Shown piece after piece: positions 9,412-18,731 of a stretch of 64,000 nt of DNA (position 1 is its first letter; the number at the start of each line of letters is the position of its first letter). The position numbers and the translations under genes are program-made. Location: the NCBI RefSeq assembly GCF_014306105.1, contig NZ_JACRVF010000003.1, forward strand, positions 1 to 64,000, written 5' to 3'. Under the pieces are notes generated by a model, which was not told where the DNA came from, searched no databases, and saw only the letters and a program-made list of their open reading frames with translations. The DNA comes from Pontibacter cellulosilyticus. GTDB lineage: Bacteria; Bacteroidota; Bacteroidia; Cytophagales; Hymenobacteraceae.

Positions 9412-10539
9412 CTATACTCTAACCATTTCCTCCTTCAGATACCCTACCATTAACTCAGCGGCACGCTCGGCAGTACGGAAGTTACCTATCTTCTTACGCA
9501 CAACGTCATATCCATCCAGTTGCTTTTTCAGGAAGTACTTATCAAAAAGAATCTGCTTCAGCTCTGCCACAATCTTCTTCGGTGTAAAGTCATCCTGAAT
9601 TAGCTCAGTAACCACTGATTTATCCGCAATCAGGTTTACGAGTGAAATGTAAGGCACCTTAATCACCATTTTACCAATAAAGTATGAAATAGCGCTGGTT
9701 TTATAGCATACCACCTGCGGCACGTTAAATAGGGCAGTCTCTAAAGTAGCTGTACCAGATGTTACCAAGGCTGCTTTTGAGTGCGCCAGCAGGTCGTAGG
9801 TCTGGTCGTAAACGATCTTGATGTTTGGGTCTTTATTGTACTGCTCGTAATATTCTTTAGAGAAGTTTGAGACGCCTGCTACAATAAACTGGTAATCACG
9901 GAAGGAAGGTAGCACACTTAGCATCACGTCCAGCATGTTCTCTATCTCCTGTTTGCGGCTACCCGGAAGTATGGCAATGATCGGTTTGTTGTGGTATATC
10001 CTGTTCTTTGCCCTGAAATCAGAGACAGTTACGTGGTCTGTAACTGAATCACTCACTGGGTTGCCTACATAATCTACCTTGTAATCGAAGCGGCCGTAGA
10101 ACTCCTCCTCAAAAGGCATAATCACGAACATGCGATCCACCACCTTTTTAATCTTATGCACGCGTCCCTGGTTCCAGGCCCAGATCTTTGGAGAAATGTA
10201 GTAGAATACCTTTAGGTTCTGCTTCTTGGCAAATTTGGCGATGCGCATATTAAACCCAGCATAGTCTACCAGTATCACTACATCGGGTTGCCAAGCTCTA
10301 ATATCAGCTTTACACTCTTTCAGGAAACCCAGAATTTTGCGCAGGCTCTTGAAAACTTCGGCAAAACCCATAAAAGCCATCTCCTGGTAGTGGCGTACCA
10401 GATCCATTCCAGCTGCCTGCATCATGTCGCCGCCCCAACCGCGTATCTCCGCGTTGGGATCCTGCAGGCGCAGCTGCTTTATTAAGTTTGAGGCATGTAA
10501 GTCACCGGATCGCTCCCCAGCTATAATGTAATATTTCAT
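9412..10539 (-). CDS. lpxB: Lipid-A-disaccharide synthase
   Basis: This peripheral inner-membrane glycosyltransferase (GT19) condenses UDP-2,3-diacylglucosamine with lipid X to make the lipid A disaccharide. The 375-residue length is normal. The N-terminus AGERSGDLHASNL carries the family GExSGD signature. The downstream segments ISPKIWAWNQGR, VGNPVSD and ILPGSRKQEI are the characteristic LpxB blocks. It is the last gene of a leftward group btuF-like, btuC-like, queD-like, lpxB, with a 61-bp gap after the queD-like gene. Its presence indicates an LPS-bearing outer membrane. Confidence 0.96.
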   Translation of the reverse strand: MKYYIIAGERSGDLHASNLIKQLRLQDPNAEIRGWGGDMMQAAGMDLVRHYQEMAFMGFAEVFKSLRKILGFLKECKADIRAWQPDVVILVDYAGFNMRIAKFAKKQNLKVFYYISPKIWAWNQGRVHKIKKVVDRMFVIMPFEEEFYGRFDYKVDYVGNPVSDSVTDHVTVSDFRAKNRIYHNKPIIAILPGSRKQEIENMLDVMLSVLPSFRDYQFIVAGVSNFSKEYYEQYNKDPNIKIVYDQTYDLLAHSKAALVTSGTATLETALFNVPQVVCYKTSAISYFIGKMVIKVPYISLVNLIADKSVVTELIQDDFTPKKIVAELKQILFDKYFLKKQLDGYDVVRKKIGNFRTAERAAELMVGYLKEEMVRV

Positions 10540-10600
10540 GCAGTCCGTTCTGAGCTACCTGTATGGGTAATAATAAAAATTGGGATTGTAAACTGAGGGA

Positions 10601-11026
10601 CTATTCCTCACCGAAATACTCTACGTAGTTTCTTGGCGTTTCGTATAGTTTCAGGCTGTGTAATTTTGCTCTGCCTCCGGTAATTTCAGAGATACGTGGC
10701 TCCAGGATTTTCCAGAACTCGATGGTCAGGTTTTCGGTGCTGGCCATTTTGCCCTCCATAAAAGGCACATCCATGTTCAGGTTTTTGTGGTCTACCTTTT
10801 TGATGATATGCTCACGGATAAGGGTACTCAGCTGTTTCAGGTCAATTACAAAACCCGTATCCGGGTCTGGCTTGCCTTTAACAGTAGTGATAAGTTCAAA
10901 GTTATGGCCATGCCAGTTAACGTTGGCACAAGGGCCGAACACTTCTTTATTCTTCGCCAGCGACCAATTCGGGTTATACAGCTTGTGGGCTGCATTAAAG
11001 TGCTCTAACCTGCTTACGTAAATCAT
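10601..11026 (-). CDS. 6-carboxytetrahydropterin synthase / 6-pyruvoyltetrahydropterin synthase family
   Basis: This 141-residue T-fold enzyme acts on 7,8-dihydroneopterin triphosphate. In bacteria the usual product is 6-carboxytetrahydropterin for queuosine synthesis (QueD). The zinc-binding histidines are His14, His39 and His41, and the catalytic Cys33 sits in FGPCANVNWHGH. The segments DPDTGFVIDLK and STENLTIEFW also fit the family. It directly abuts the upstream ABC permease gene, so they are cotranscribed. No other queuosine gene is nearby, so the exact pathway is inferred from the family. Confidence 0.88.
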   Translation of the reverse strand: MIYVSRLEHFNAAHKLYNPNWSLAKNKEVFGPCANVNWHGHNFELITTVKGKPDPDTGFVIDLKQLSTLIREHIIKKVDHKNLNMDVPFMEGKMASTENLTIEFWKILEPRISEITGGRAKLHSLKLYETPRNYVEYFGEE

Positions 11027-12037
11027 TTAACCTCTAAAATTGTAATTCTTTTTGAACAGCAAATATACAAAGAAAGGAACACCAAAGAATGAAGTTATGA
11101 TTCCAATTGGCAGACCTGCAGGCGGATAAATTACACGCGACAGCAAATCGCAAAGCAGCATAAAGAAACCACCCACAAAAGCACAGAAAAGTAAGTTACC
11201 ACGACCTGTTGCTCCCATCACGGCACGGGTAACATGCGGGATGATCAACCCTACAAACCCAACAGGACCTGAGGTAGCCACCGCAAAACCTGTAACCACC
11301 GACACCACACCCATGATCACCCAACGCGTACGAGCTACTTTTACCCCTAGTGCCTGTGCCCGTTCCGAGCCGAGCAAAAGTACGTTTAGTTGTTTCTGAT
11401 AAAAAAGGAAAAACAGCAAGGCCAGCACTATGGTAACAGCCGGGTACGCCACCAACTGCCATGTTGCCCGCTCAAAACTCCCCATCGACCAGAAGATCAC
11501 TGATTTTAGTTTACCTTCGGAGTCTGATAGAAAAGTGAGCATGCCTACCATAGCTGTACAGAGAGAACTTAGGGCAATACCGGCTAAAAGCATTTGGCTT
11601 GGAATGAGCTGCCGCTTACGGTAGCCAAGTATAACCACCACCAGCGTAACCAAAAAGGCTCCGGCAAAAGCAAACACCGAGGGCAAGTATAAACCAGCCA
11701 TACTTATCGGCACAAAGCCAAAGAAAACGATAACCGCACCCAACGATGCGCCTGAAGCCGTGCCTAGCAAGTATGGGTCTGCAAGGCCGTTGTTTACCAT
11801 GGCCTGCATCAAGTAACCGCAAAAGGCCAATGAAGCTCCTACAACAAGAGCCAATATCAGGCGCGGCAAACGCAGATGTAGTATGGCAAAATGTGTGGTG
11901 TTGTCAGGGTTATAGTTAAAGAAGGCATCCCAGATAGTGGTGGCATTGGCCTCGAAAGACCCCACCTGCAGTCCCAGGCCCAACACGACTACAATTAGCA
12001 GCAGCGCTACTACAAAGTACAAGCCGCGCCCCATCAT
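11027..12037 (-). CDS. FecCD/BtuC-family ABC transporter permease
   Basis: This polytopic inner-membrane permease of the iron-siderophore/cobalamin type has 336 residues and about ten hydrophobic segments. Family marks include RLPRLILALVVGASLAFCG near the N-terminus and GPVGFVGLIIPHVTR toward the C-terminus, the loop that contacts the ATPase. It overlaps the upstream binding-protein gene by 4 bp (ATGA), showing translational coupling. The cognate ATPase gene is not in this cluster. Substrate (siderophore, heme or corrinoid) cannot be told from sequence. Confidence 0.9.
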   Translation of the reverse strand: MMGRGLYFVVALLLIVVVLGLGLQVGSFEANATTIWDAFFNYNPDNTTHFAILHLRLPRLILALVVGASLAFCGYLMQAMVNNGLADPYLLGTASGASLGAVIVFFGFVPISMAGLYLPSVFAFAGAFLVTLVVVILGYRKRQLIPSQMLLAGIALSSLCTAMVGMLTFLSDSEGKLKSVIFWSMGSFERATWQLVAYPAVTIVLALLFFLFYQKQLNVLLLGSERAQALGVKVARTRWVIMGVVSVVTGFAVATSGPVGFVGLIIPHVTRAVMGATGRGNLLFCAFVGGFFMLLCDLLSRVIYPPAGLPIGIITSFFGVPFFVYLLFKKNYNFRG

Positions 12038-12978
12038 GGATACAAAAAGCCCTCCAGCTCCCTTAGCGACTCTACCACCCGCGGCCCCGGCCTGGATTGC
12101 AGGTTATCGGTTGGGTCGTAGATGCGGTTATTCTGGTAAGCCTTTACTTTACGAAGCTCCGGGTACAGGTTAAAAAACTCTTTTTCCAGCTTCTCTTTAG
12201 AGCCGCCCAGCAACACATCAGGGTTAAGTTTAAGGATATATTCACGGGTAAGCGCCGGGTAAGGCTGCTCAAATACTTCTTTTACAGCATTCTCCGCACC
12301 TAAGATTTTGAGTTTATCTGAGAAGATGGTATTCTGTCCGTACACGTATATCGGGTCTTTCCAAGTTATGGCCAGCACCTGCTGCGGCTGTGCTACATTT
12401 TTATACTTCCGGGCTATGCTTGCCACCTCTTTCCGCAACGAGTCTGCCAGTTGTGTAGCCTGCTGTTCCCGACCCATTATTTTGCCGATGTCCTCCATAC
12501 CAGTAAAAACATCCTCTACGGTTCTGTACTTCTGGTAGTATACCGGCACACCCAGTTCTTTCAGCCTTTCTGCCACATCTAGCGGGGTAATGCCTTCCAC
12601 AGTAAAGATCAGGTCCGGCTTTAGTAGCAATATCTGTTCATAGTCTACCGGGTAGTTGTTTACTACGGGTTTGGTATAAACAGCTGCCGGATAGTCGTCG
12701 TTTGGTGTTCTGGCAATAATGGTGCTGGTATCAAGTATAGCATACAGCATCTCCGTCATGGAGGAGGCCAGGGAGAACACTCGTTTCGGCTGCCCATTTA
12801 GCTCCAGCTTTCTACCCAGATCATCTTCAAGTATGATCTTTTCTGTTGCTGTACCTTTGGGGCTGTCGCCACCACAACCGTTTAGTACAGAAAGTGCAAG
12901 GGCAGCAAAACAAAGTATGGTATACTTTAGAAGGGAAAGCTTTGTGTATTGCGCCAAAGTATAGAGGTGTGTTGCCAA
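12034..12978 (-). CDS. ABC transporter substrate-binding lipoprotein (BtuF-like)
   Basis: This 314-residue periplasmic binding protein of the helical-backbone class III type captures metal chelates or corrinoids. A signal peptide ends in the lipobox VLNGC with the lipidated cysteine at residue 35. The mature part starts with the typical DDLGRKLEL strand and contains LLKPDLIFTVEG and LKLNPDVLLGG, the two-lobe pattern of the family. The Tyr- and Arg-rich clefts do not identify the ligand. It is first in the leftward group and divergent from hldD, with 62 bp between them. Confidence 0.87.
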   Translation of the reverse strand: MATHLYTLAQYTKLSLLKYTILCFAALALSVLNGCGGDSPKGTATEKIILEDDLGRKLELNGQPKRVFSLASSMTEMLYAILDTSTIIARTPNDDYPAAVYTKPVVNNYPVDYEQILLLKPDLIFTVEGITPLDVAERLKELGVPVYYQKYRTVEDVFTGMEDIGKIMGREQQATQLADSLRKEVASIARKYKNVAQPQQVLAITWKDPIYVYGQNTIFSDKLKILGAENAVKEVFEQPYPALTREYILKLNPDVLLGGSKEKLEKEFFNLYPELRKVKAYQNNRIYDPTDNLQSRPGPRVVESLRELEGFLYP

Positions 12979-13040
12979 GGTTGCGTGGTTTATTTTCGTA
13001 AATTTAGCGCAAATTTCGATACAGGCTTAATTATAAACCT

Positions 13041-14006
13041 ATGATAGTAGTAACCGGCGCGGCGGGCTTTATTGCCAGCTGCCTTGTAAGCAGGCTAAAC
13101 CAAGCCAACTTTAACGACATAGTGGTAGTAGACAACTTTTCAGTCGTTAAAAAAGAAAGCAACTTAAAAGGCAAAAACATAAAAGAATACGTAGACCGCG
13201 ACGGCTTTTTTGAGTGGCTGGATGAGAATTACGAAGAGGTAGAGTTTATTTTCCATCTGGGTGCCCGCACCGACACCACCGAGTTTAACAAAGATGTGTT
13301 CGACCTGCTGAACCTGAACTACTCCAAGAAAGTATGGAATGCCTGCTGCGAGTACCAGATTCCGTTGGTATATGCCTCTTCGGCGGCAACGTATGGTTCC
13401 GGCACTTTAGGCTATGATGATGACGAAGCTACTATTCCGCTACTGAAACCGCTGAATCCTTACGGCGAGTCTAAAAACGACTTCGATATCTGGGCACTGC
13501 AGCAAACAGCGAAGCCATTCTTCTGGGCTGGCCTCAAGTTCTTTAATGTGTATGGCCCTAACGAGTACCACAAAGGCAAAATGGCTTCGGTTATTTTCCA
13601 TGCCTATAACCAGATTAAGGAAAAAGGTAGCATGAAGTTGTTCCGTTCGCACCACCCTGATTTTGCCGACGGTGAGCAGATGCGTGATTTTGTGTATGTG
13701 AAGGATGTGGTGGAAGTATGTATGTTCCTGATGCGCCACCGCAAAAACTCCGGTATCTATAACTTGGGCTCCGGCAAGGCGCGTACGTTTATGGCGCTGG
13801 CACTTAATACCTTTGAAGCCATGGGTGTAACACCAGAAATTGATTTCATGGACACTCCGGAGAACCTGCGCGACAATTATCAATACTTTACGGAGGCTAA
13901 CATGAGCAACTTACGTTCTATTGGTTACGACAGACCCTTTTATACTTTGGAAGAGGGTGTTAAGGATTATGTGCAGAATTACCTGATTCCGGGGAAGTAC
14001 TATTAA
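13041..14006 (+). CDS. hldD: ADP-L-glycero-D-manno-heptose-6-epimerase
   Basis: This short-chain dehydrogenase/reductase epimerises ADP-D,D-heptose to the L,D form used in the LPS inner core. It has 321 residues. The NAD(P)-binding GAAGFI motif is at residues 6-11, the catalytic Ser-Tyr-Lys set includes YGESK, and the family-typical block FFNVYGPNEYHKGKMAS distinguishes it from generic UDP-sugar epimerases. It stands alone on the plus strand, between a divergent importer gene and a small secreted-protein gene, and ends in a terminator. Together with lpxB it shows LPS biosynthesis genes scattered over this region. Confidence 0.92.
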   Translation: MIVVTGAAGFIASCLVSRLNQANFNDIVVVDNFSVVKKESNLKGKNIKEYVDRDGFFEWLDENYEEVEFIFHLGARTDTTEFNKDVFDLLNLNYSKKVWNACCEYQIPLVYASSAATYGSGTLGYDDDEATIPLLKPLNPYGESKNDFDIWALQQTAKPFFWAGLKFFNVYGPNEYHKGKMASVIFHAYNQIKEKGSMKLFRSHHPDFADGEQMRDFVYVKDVVEVCMFLMRHRKNSGIYNLGSGKARTFMALALNTFEAMGVTPEIDFMDTPENLRDNYQYFTEANMSNLRSIGYDRPFYTLEEGVKDYVQNYLIPGKYY

Positions 14007-14017
14007 TCTTGATTTAT

Positions 14018-14060
14018 GAATGCTGAATTATGAATGAGTTTGTAGTTCAGCATTCTTTTT
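14018..14060 (+). terminator. Rho-independent terminator of hldD
   Basis: GAATGCTGAA pairs with TTCAGCATTC over 10 bp with an 18-nt loop, followed by TTTTT. Confidence 0.75.
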
Positions 14061-14098
14061 ACCTACATATCATAAATCCAATAATCAACTCCAAGAGT

Positions 14099-14557
14099 AT
14101 GAAATTCCTTTCTGCTGTATTCCTCGCCCTCTTTATTGGTTTTGCTGCCAATGCTCAAGTCCAGAATCCAACTTATGATAAAGCATTGGCCGACTCGCTG
14201 GGTGCAGATGATTACGGCATGAAATCGTACGTGCTTGCTATACTTAAGACTGGCAGCAATACCACTACCGACAAGGAAAAGCTAAACGCGTATTTCCGTG
14301 GACATATGGAGAATATCGGCAGGCTGGCAAAAGAGGGAAAACTTGTAGTGGCTGGCCCACTTGGCAAGAACGACAAAAACTACCGTGGCATTTTTATACT
14401 AGATGTAAAGACTGTAGAAGAAGCTCAAAAGTTAGTAGAAACAGATCCGGCGGTTAAGGCTAAGATTTTTGATGTGGAGCTTTACCCGTGGTATGGCTCT
14501 GCTGCGTTGCCAATGTATTTGCCAGCAAGCGAGAAAATAGCTAAAATCAAACCATGA
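14099..14557 (+). CDS. Secreted YciI-like domain protein
   Basis: This 152-residue protein starts at the ATG at 14099. The longer frame from 14030 would run through the hldD terminator. The first 19 or so residues form a signal peptide (MKFLSAVFLALF...ANAQ). The rest is a dimeric alpha/beta-barrel-like YciI domain with MKSYVLAILKTG, a GHMENIGRLAKEGKLVVAGP core and IFILDVKTVEEAQKLVETDP. Some YciI-like proteins are linked to ring-cleavage chemistry, but the function of secreted Bacteroidota versions is unknown. Its stop codon overlaps the left 14-bp inverted repeat of the adjacent element. Confidence 0.8.
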   Translation: MKFLSAVFLALFIGFAANAQVQNPTYDKALADSLGADDYGMKSYVLAILKTGSNTTTDKEKLNAYFRGHMENIGRLAKEGKLVVAGPLGKNDKNYRGIFILDVKTVEEAQKLVETDPAVKAKIFDVELYPWYGSAALPMYLPASEKIAKIKP

Positions 14558-14566
14558 CCGGTGATT

Positions 14567-14599
14567 AAGGGGATTTCAATGATTATAATTGATTCCCTT
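14567..14599. terminator. Imperfect hairpin between convergent genes
   Basis: AAGGGGATTTCAAT and ATTGATTCCCTT can pair imperfectly with a short loop. It lies downstream of the YciI-like gene and of the GxxExxY gene, so it may serve both. Confidence 0.4.
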
Positions 14600-14635
14600 T
14601 ATGCTTAAAAAATGTTGATTCAGAAGATAAGATTT

Positions 14636-15070
14636 TTAAGATTTATACTTTGGGTTGATGAGTCTTCTAAACTCGAGACTTTTCGAGCCAAAGTTTAAGA
14701 GTAGGCCAATTTCAAGGTTGTAAGCTTCAAGGTAATTTACTGCTTGTGCCAGGTGTACATCCTCCAATTTAGCAATAGCTTTAATTTCTACTGGTATAAC
14801 TCCTTCTACTAGAAAATCAACTCTTCTGCCTCCAACCTTTTCTCCCTTGTAAAAGATGGGCATTTCATACTCCCGTTGCACATGCAGTCCCTGTAGTAGC
14901 ATTTCTTTCTCCAAGGCACGCTGGTAGATCACCTCCTGAAAGCCATTCTTCAAGATGCGGTGAGCCTCCATTGAGGATCCAATAACCTTAGAGGTAATAT
15001 CAGCATACTTATGGCTTCTGACCTTTTGATCTATCACCTGTAAATCTGCTGCCTGAGAAATTTTATACAT
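14636..15070 (-). CDS. GxxExxY-family protein (PD-(D/E)XK nuclease-like)
   Basis: This 144-residue protein has the name-giving motif in NGFQEVIYQRALE (G-x-x-E-x-x-Y). A nuclease-fold core follows, with Asp in RRVDFLV and ExK in VEIKAIAKL, the expected PD-(D/E)XK metal-binding pattern. Members are short, often multicopy in a genome, and have no settled function. A plausible promoter (15085-15114) and a (CAAT)13 tract lie upstream, and 14-bp inverted repeats bound the whole locus. DNA nuclease activity is inferred from the fold only. Confidence 0.82.
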   Translation of the reverse strand: MYKISQAADLQVIDQKVRSHKYADITSKVIGSSMEAHRILKNGFQEVIYQRALEKEMLLQGLHVQREYEMPIFYKGEKVGGRRVDFLVEGVIPVEIKAIAKLEDVHLAQAVNYLEAYNLEIGLLLNFGSKSLEFRRLINPKYKS

Positions 15071-15084
15071 GTTTTACCACAAGT

Positions 15085-15114
15085 CAAATGTTGTATAAAA
15101 CAACTCAACCCCAA
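15085..15114 (-). promoter_or_regulatory. Promoter of the GxxExxY gene
   Basis: On the minus strand TTG at 15114-15112 lies exactly 19 bp before AACATTTG at 15092-15085, one mismatch from TAnnTTTG. The CAAT microsatellite begins 27 bp upstream of the TTG. Confidence 0.55.
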
Positions 15115-15141
15115 AGTATCAACTATAATTCAACTCCATCG

Positions 15142-15194
<53 letters not shown>

Positions 15195-15239
15195 CAGAAG
15201 AAATCTATCTAAATCTTTAAAACCCTCTTAATCACCGGT

Positions 15240-18200
15240 CTAGAAGAGTACCGACACCTGCGTTCTGCCGGTATGTACCGCCCCTATTCCATTGGCTTTA
15301 CGTCCGTCGTAGTTAAGGGAAATATTCAGGCCGTTACTCAGGCGCTGCTGCACATTAAATGACCAGGTAAGGTTATTACCGGGGCGAAGCGCATTCAGGA
15401 TTTCATAACCTATGTAAGAGTTCACTTCACTATCATACTTTATATTCACGAAGCGGAAGTTGCCTGTAACTGTGCGTTTGCCAACCTGGCTTAGCTTTGC
15501 CTCCAGTCCCAACTCATTAAAAGTTGCCTCCTGTTCATCATCCGTAGGAGCAAACTCATTCTCTCGTAAAGCAAACTGGTAGTTGCCAGTAAACCTTAGG
15601 CGTGTGTTCGGCTGGTACGAGAGCTCTGGTGTTAACTCCTGTGATAGAATTCGGAAATTCTTCGACTCCAAAAAGTTGGATTGACTTTCGCGTACAGCCT
15701 GCACTGCCCTTAGCTGCGTACTCAGCACCTCATTCAGGTTTAACCTACCTACCAGTTGGTGGCTACCAACATTGCGCGTTTCGGTACCATTGGCTAGCAA
15801 AGACTTCTGCTGATTTTGCTGTACCGTATACTCTACCCCATACTGCGGATTGCTCCTATTATAGTACAAAGTATTTCGTAACGACTTCGCCATCGAGATC
15901 AGAAATTCATCTTCAAAATCCTGACTAAAAGGGTTAAAGCGGGTACTCAGGTCGCTATCGGTTGTTTTCTTGTCTATACTTACAAAGCTGAGCATCGAAA
16001 ACTTTGATGCAAATCCTTTTATTCCTTTTTGGCTGCGCCAGCTACGTGGAGTACTAGTATTTAAGCGATACGTAAAGCGATTAATGTAGGCATTTACATA
16101 CTCATCTGTCGGCAGGAATATTTTAATGTAACGCTGCTGATCTATGGTTTGCGCCTCCAGGTAATCGTTGAGGTCATTAGGGTTGCCGCCCTCGCGCAGG
16201 TAGTGCGTGCCCTGCCCTGGCAATGTTTCCCTGAATATAAATATCCGCTTCAGTTCCCGGCCTGTACCCACTGAATAGCTCAACTCCGACCTGAAAGTAC
16301 CATCCAGAAATCCAGCATTCCAATCTACACGCGACTGCACCGTCTCTTCATCTTTGTTAGCCTCTAAGTCCAACTTACGGTATGTAGCCTGCACAGCCAA
16401 ATCACTTTCAGGGCCAAGAATAGTCTGAAGTATGGCGTTGTACGTTTGCCCAATTTCTGGTAAGCCGAGCTCCCCTGTTCCGGTTGGTCGCAGATCCTTG
16501 CGATGGCTATAGTCTAGCCTGAAACGTGTGCGTGCTGTATCAGCTGTCTCTAAGTACACCACATGCTCATCAAAATACATGGCAGATCCTGTTACAGAGT
16601 CTGTGCCAAGCGCCGTTAATTTATTCTTATCAAAACGGTAAATATAACCCGGAGCAACTTTGCCAAAGTTATACTTTAGGCCCACATCTCCACGGTACCA
16701 CTCTGACTCCCGCTCCTGTTGCTCGCTGTTTAGGATAAAGAAGTTGTTTCGAAGCTCCAGGCGCCCCAGCTTTTTCCAGGCATCGAGGTAATGCTGCACC
16801 CCGTCCAGCTGGTCGTCGCGGTGGCGGCGGCTGATGCGGTAGTTAAAGAAATTTACCAGATCCTGCGTTACACCAACCGAGAAATTCAGAATGTGATCTT
16901 CAGTTTTAGCAGGGTTCAGAGGCAGGCTCCAGTCACGGTCAAATTCTATAGGGCGGTAACGGTCAATGGGGTTAAAGTGCTGATCCGTATACTCATAGTT
17001 CAAGGTACTGTTCAGTTTATACTTGCCTAACCATTCAAACTCCTTTTCCTGAACCGTATAGCCTGCACGCACAGCTTTGCCCTTGTCATCTCTGGAGTCA
17101 ATATCGGAAAAGCGGTTGAGGTCATTCTCTGACACGGCCCCCTCGGCAAACACATTTATACCTTTCTGGATTTCGTAGTTTCCGCCAAAGGTCATGAGCT
17201 GCTTTTTACGAGGCGTGGGCAGTACCCGCACCGGTGCATAGTTACCCCGCGACATCCCATTTACAGGCGCAACCCAACGATATACTCTTCCATTCACAGC
17301 ATCTGTAGCTACTACATAATCTCCTTGGTTTGCCCCTACTTCGGTAAAGCGCACATTGTAGAAAGCCTCTTCGGGATTGGTGCTGTACACGTAGATGGTA
17401 GCCATACTTTGGCCGTTGTTAAAGGTCGTATCGCGTTTAGCATAGAGTACCTGACTTGGATCAAAAGCCACACTGTCTGCACCGGGAGTTACAGCCTGCT
17501 CAAGGTTATCGCCTATACTTGCCAGCAGCCTCTTCTGTTCATCCTGCAGGTCTAGGTTTATTAGGTTATTTGGGTTATCGGATTCGTTGTAGTAGTTACC
17601 ATATACTTTCAGCTTGCCCAGGTTCTGGTAATGGTTCAACGTATAAATTCCACGGCTGTAGTTCTGATCCGAGTATTCAAAATCTACCCTAATGCGGGTA
17701 TTACGGGTAATAACGTGACGGGTGGTAAAGGTGATCTCAGCCTGGTTATAATCTATTACATAATCATAGTCATAGCCACGCACCAGCAACCGACCATCCA
17801 AAAACACGCGCTCAGAGTTTGCCAGCACAATAATAAAACGCTCATTGTTTGGCCCCCGCAATCGGTAAGGCCCCAATACCCCTTCGATGGCATCTATCTG
17901 CTGCGAGGCAAACTTACCCTTCGACACCGAGGCTGCCACTGCTGTTACCCCCTGCCGCTCCGGCGTTTTTCCGAAAATAGTTTCGAACGCACCACCCTGA
18001 ACATTTTTATAGTACTGCAAAAAGTAGGATGGCTTGTTTTGCAGCACCACATCACCAGCAGTTAACTGCCATTGTTTATGGTTAAGGGTGATGTATACTT
18101 TGTCAAACTCCTGTAACTGCTGTGTGTTGCCCTCCGGCTGAAAAGGAATATTTTGGTCTGTGATGGCAGCGGTTATACTTATATCATCAGTAAGTTTACC

Positions 18201-18731
18201 GTCTAACTGCAGGTTAAGTGCAGAATTCACAAACACGTTCTGGGTGTTACCAAACGAGATGCCGCGCGAGATACTACCGGTTTTGTTCAGCCCCGGCGTC
18301 CTGAAGATCTCCTCTTTTGTGCTGATATCCTCCTGGTAAACATCTCTCTGGAAAGGGTTCAAATCCAGTTTGGTAATGTCGCGTTTGAAGGCTGGCTTTG
18401 TCAGGTTTAGCGGCATTACCCTAAAACACACAAGTACAGAATCAGGCGCCGGAACCATAGTACCGAACCTATCAATTAGAACAGAATCCGGTGCTGGATA
18501 ACTTGTAAATCGGAACTCCTGGGTATTGTAATTGTAGTCGAATGCAAATTGCTCTTTCAGCGGGTGCACCAGCGAAACGGTGGCAGGATCAATAGTAAGC
18601 GAATCAAGTATAAAAGCCTCCTGCGTTACCGGCAGCCACTTGCAGCGCTGGTTGCTAAAGGAGGTTTGGGCTACCAGCGGAAAGCTAAGCCAGAACAGCA
18701 GCAACAGCAAGTACAGTCCTCTTACCCTCAT
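15240..18731 (-). CDS. Predicted outer-membrane beta-barrel protein, uncharacterised
   Basis: This 1163-residue protein has an N-terminal signal peptide (hydrophobic to about residue 21, ending VAQ) and no obvious cytoplasmic domain. Most of the sequence alternates short aromatic-rich strands with turns (for example GKLKVYGNYYNESDN, LRFTGNYQFALRENE), and it ends in a strand closing with phenylalanine (TQVSVLF), as outer-membrane barrels do. A conserved-looking block at about 155-235 (SRGISFGNTQNVF, LQLDGKLTDDISITAAI) recurs, from memory, in large uncharacterised Bacteroidota surface proteins. Its start overlaps the sensor-kinase stop by 4 bp, so the two are coupled. I cannot name a function. 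Transport, assembly or adhesion are all possible. Confidence 0.7.
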   Translation of the reverse strand: MRVRGLYLLLLLFWLSFPLVAQTSFSNQRCKWLPVTQEAFILDSLTIDPATVSLVHPLKEQFAFDYNYNTQEFRFTSYPAPDSVLIDRFGTMVPAPDSVLVCFRVMPLNLTKPAFKRDITKLDLNPFQRDVYQEDISTKEEIFRTPGLNKTGSISRGISFGNTQNVFVNSALNLQLDGKLTDDISITAAITDQNIPFQPEGNTQQLQEFDKVYITLNHKQWQLTAGDVVLQNKPSYFLQYYKNVQGGAFETIFGKTPERQGVTAVAASVSKGKFASQQIDAIEGVLGPYRLRGPNNERFIIVLANSERVFLDGRLLVRGYDYDYVIDYNQAEITFTTRHVITRNTRIRVDFEYSDQNYSRGIYTLNHYQNLGKLKVYGNYYNESDNPNNLINLDLQDEQKRLLASIGDNLEQAVTPGADSVAFDPSQVLYAKRDTTFNNGQSMATIYVYSTNPEEAFYNVRFTEVGANQGDYVVATDAVNGRVYRWVAPVNGMSRGNYAPVRVLPTPRKKQLMTFGGNYEIQKGINVFAEGAVSENDLNRFSDIDSRDDKGKAVRAGYTVQEKEFEWLGKYKLNSTLNYEYTDQHFNPIDRYRPIEFDRDWSLPLNPAKTEDHILNFSVGVTQDLVNFFNYRISRRHRDDQLDGVQHYLDAWKKLGRLELRNNFFILNSEQQERESEWYRGDVGLKYNFGKVAPGYIYRFDKNKLTALGTDSVTGSAMYFDEHVVYLETADTARTRFRLDYSHRKDLRPTGTGELGLPEIGQTYNAILQTILGPESDLAVQATYRKLDLEANKDEETVQSRVDWNAGFLDGTFRSELSYSVGTGRELKRIFIFRETLPGQGTHYLREGGNPNDLNDYLEAQTIDQQRYIKIFLPTDEYVNAYINRFTYRLNTSTPRSWRSQKGIKGFASKFSMLSFVSIDKKTTDSDLSTRFNPFSQDFEDEFLISMAKSLRNTLYYNRSNPQYGVEYTVQQNQQKSLLANGTETRNVGSHQLVGRLNLNEVLSTQLRAVQAVRESQSNFLESKNFRILSQELTPELSYQPNTRLRFTGNYQFALRENEFAPTDDEQEATFNELGLEAKLSQVGKRTVTGNFRFVNIKYDSEVNSYIGYEILNALRPGNNLTWSFNVQQRLSNGLNISLNYDGRKANGIGAVHTGRTQVSVLF

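Noticed and set aside
13440..13883. 147-codon antisense frame within hldD
   Set aside because: It is a shadow of a conserved gene. The sense strand carries all epimerase motifs.
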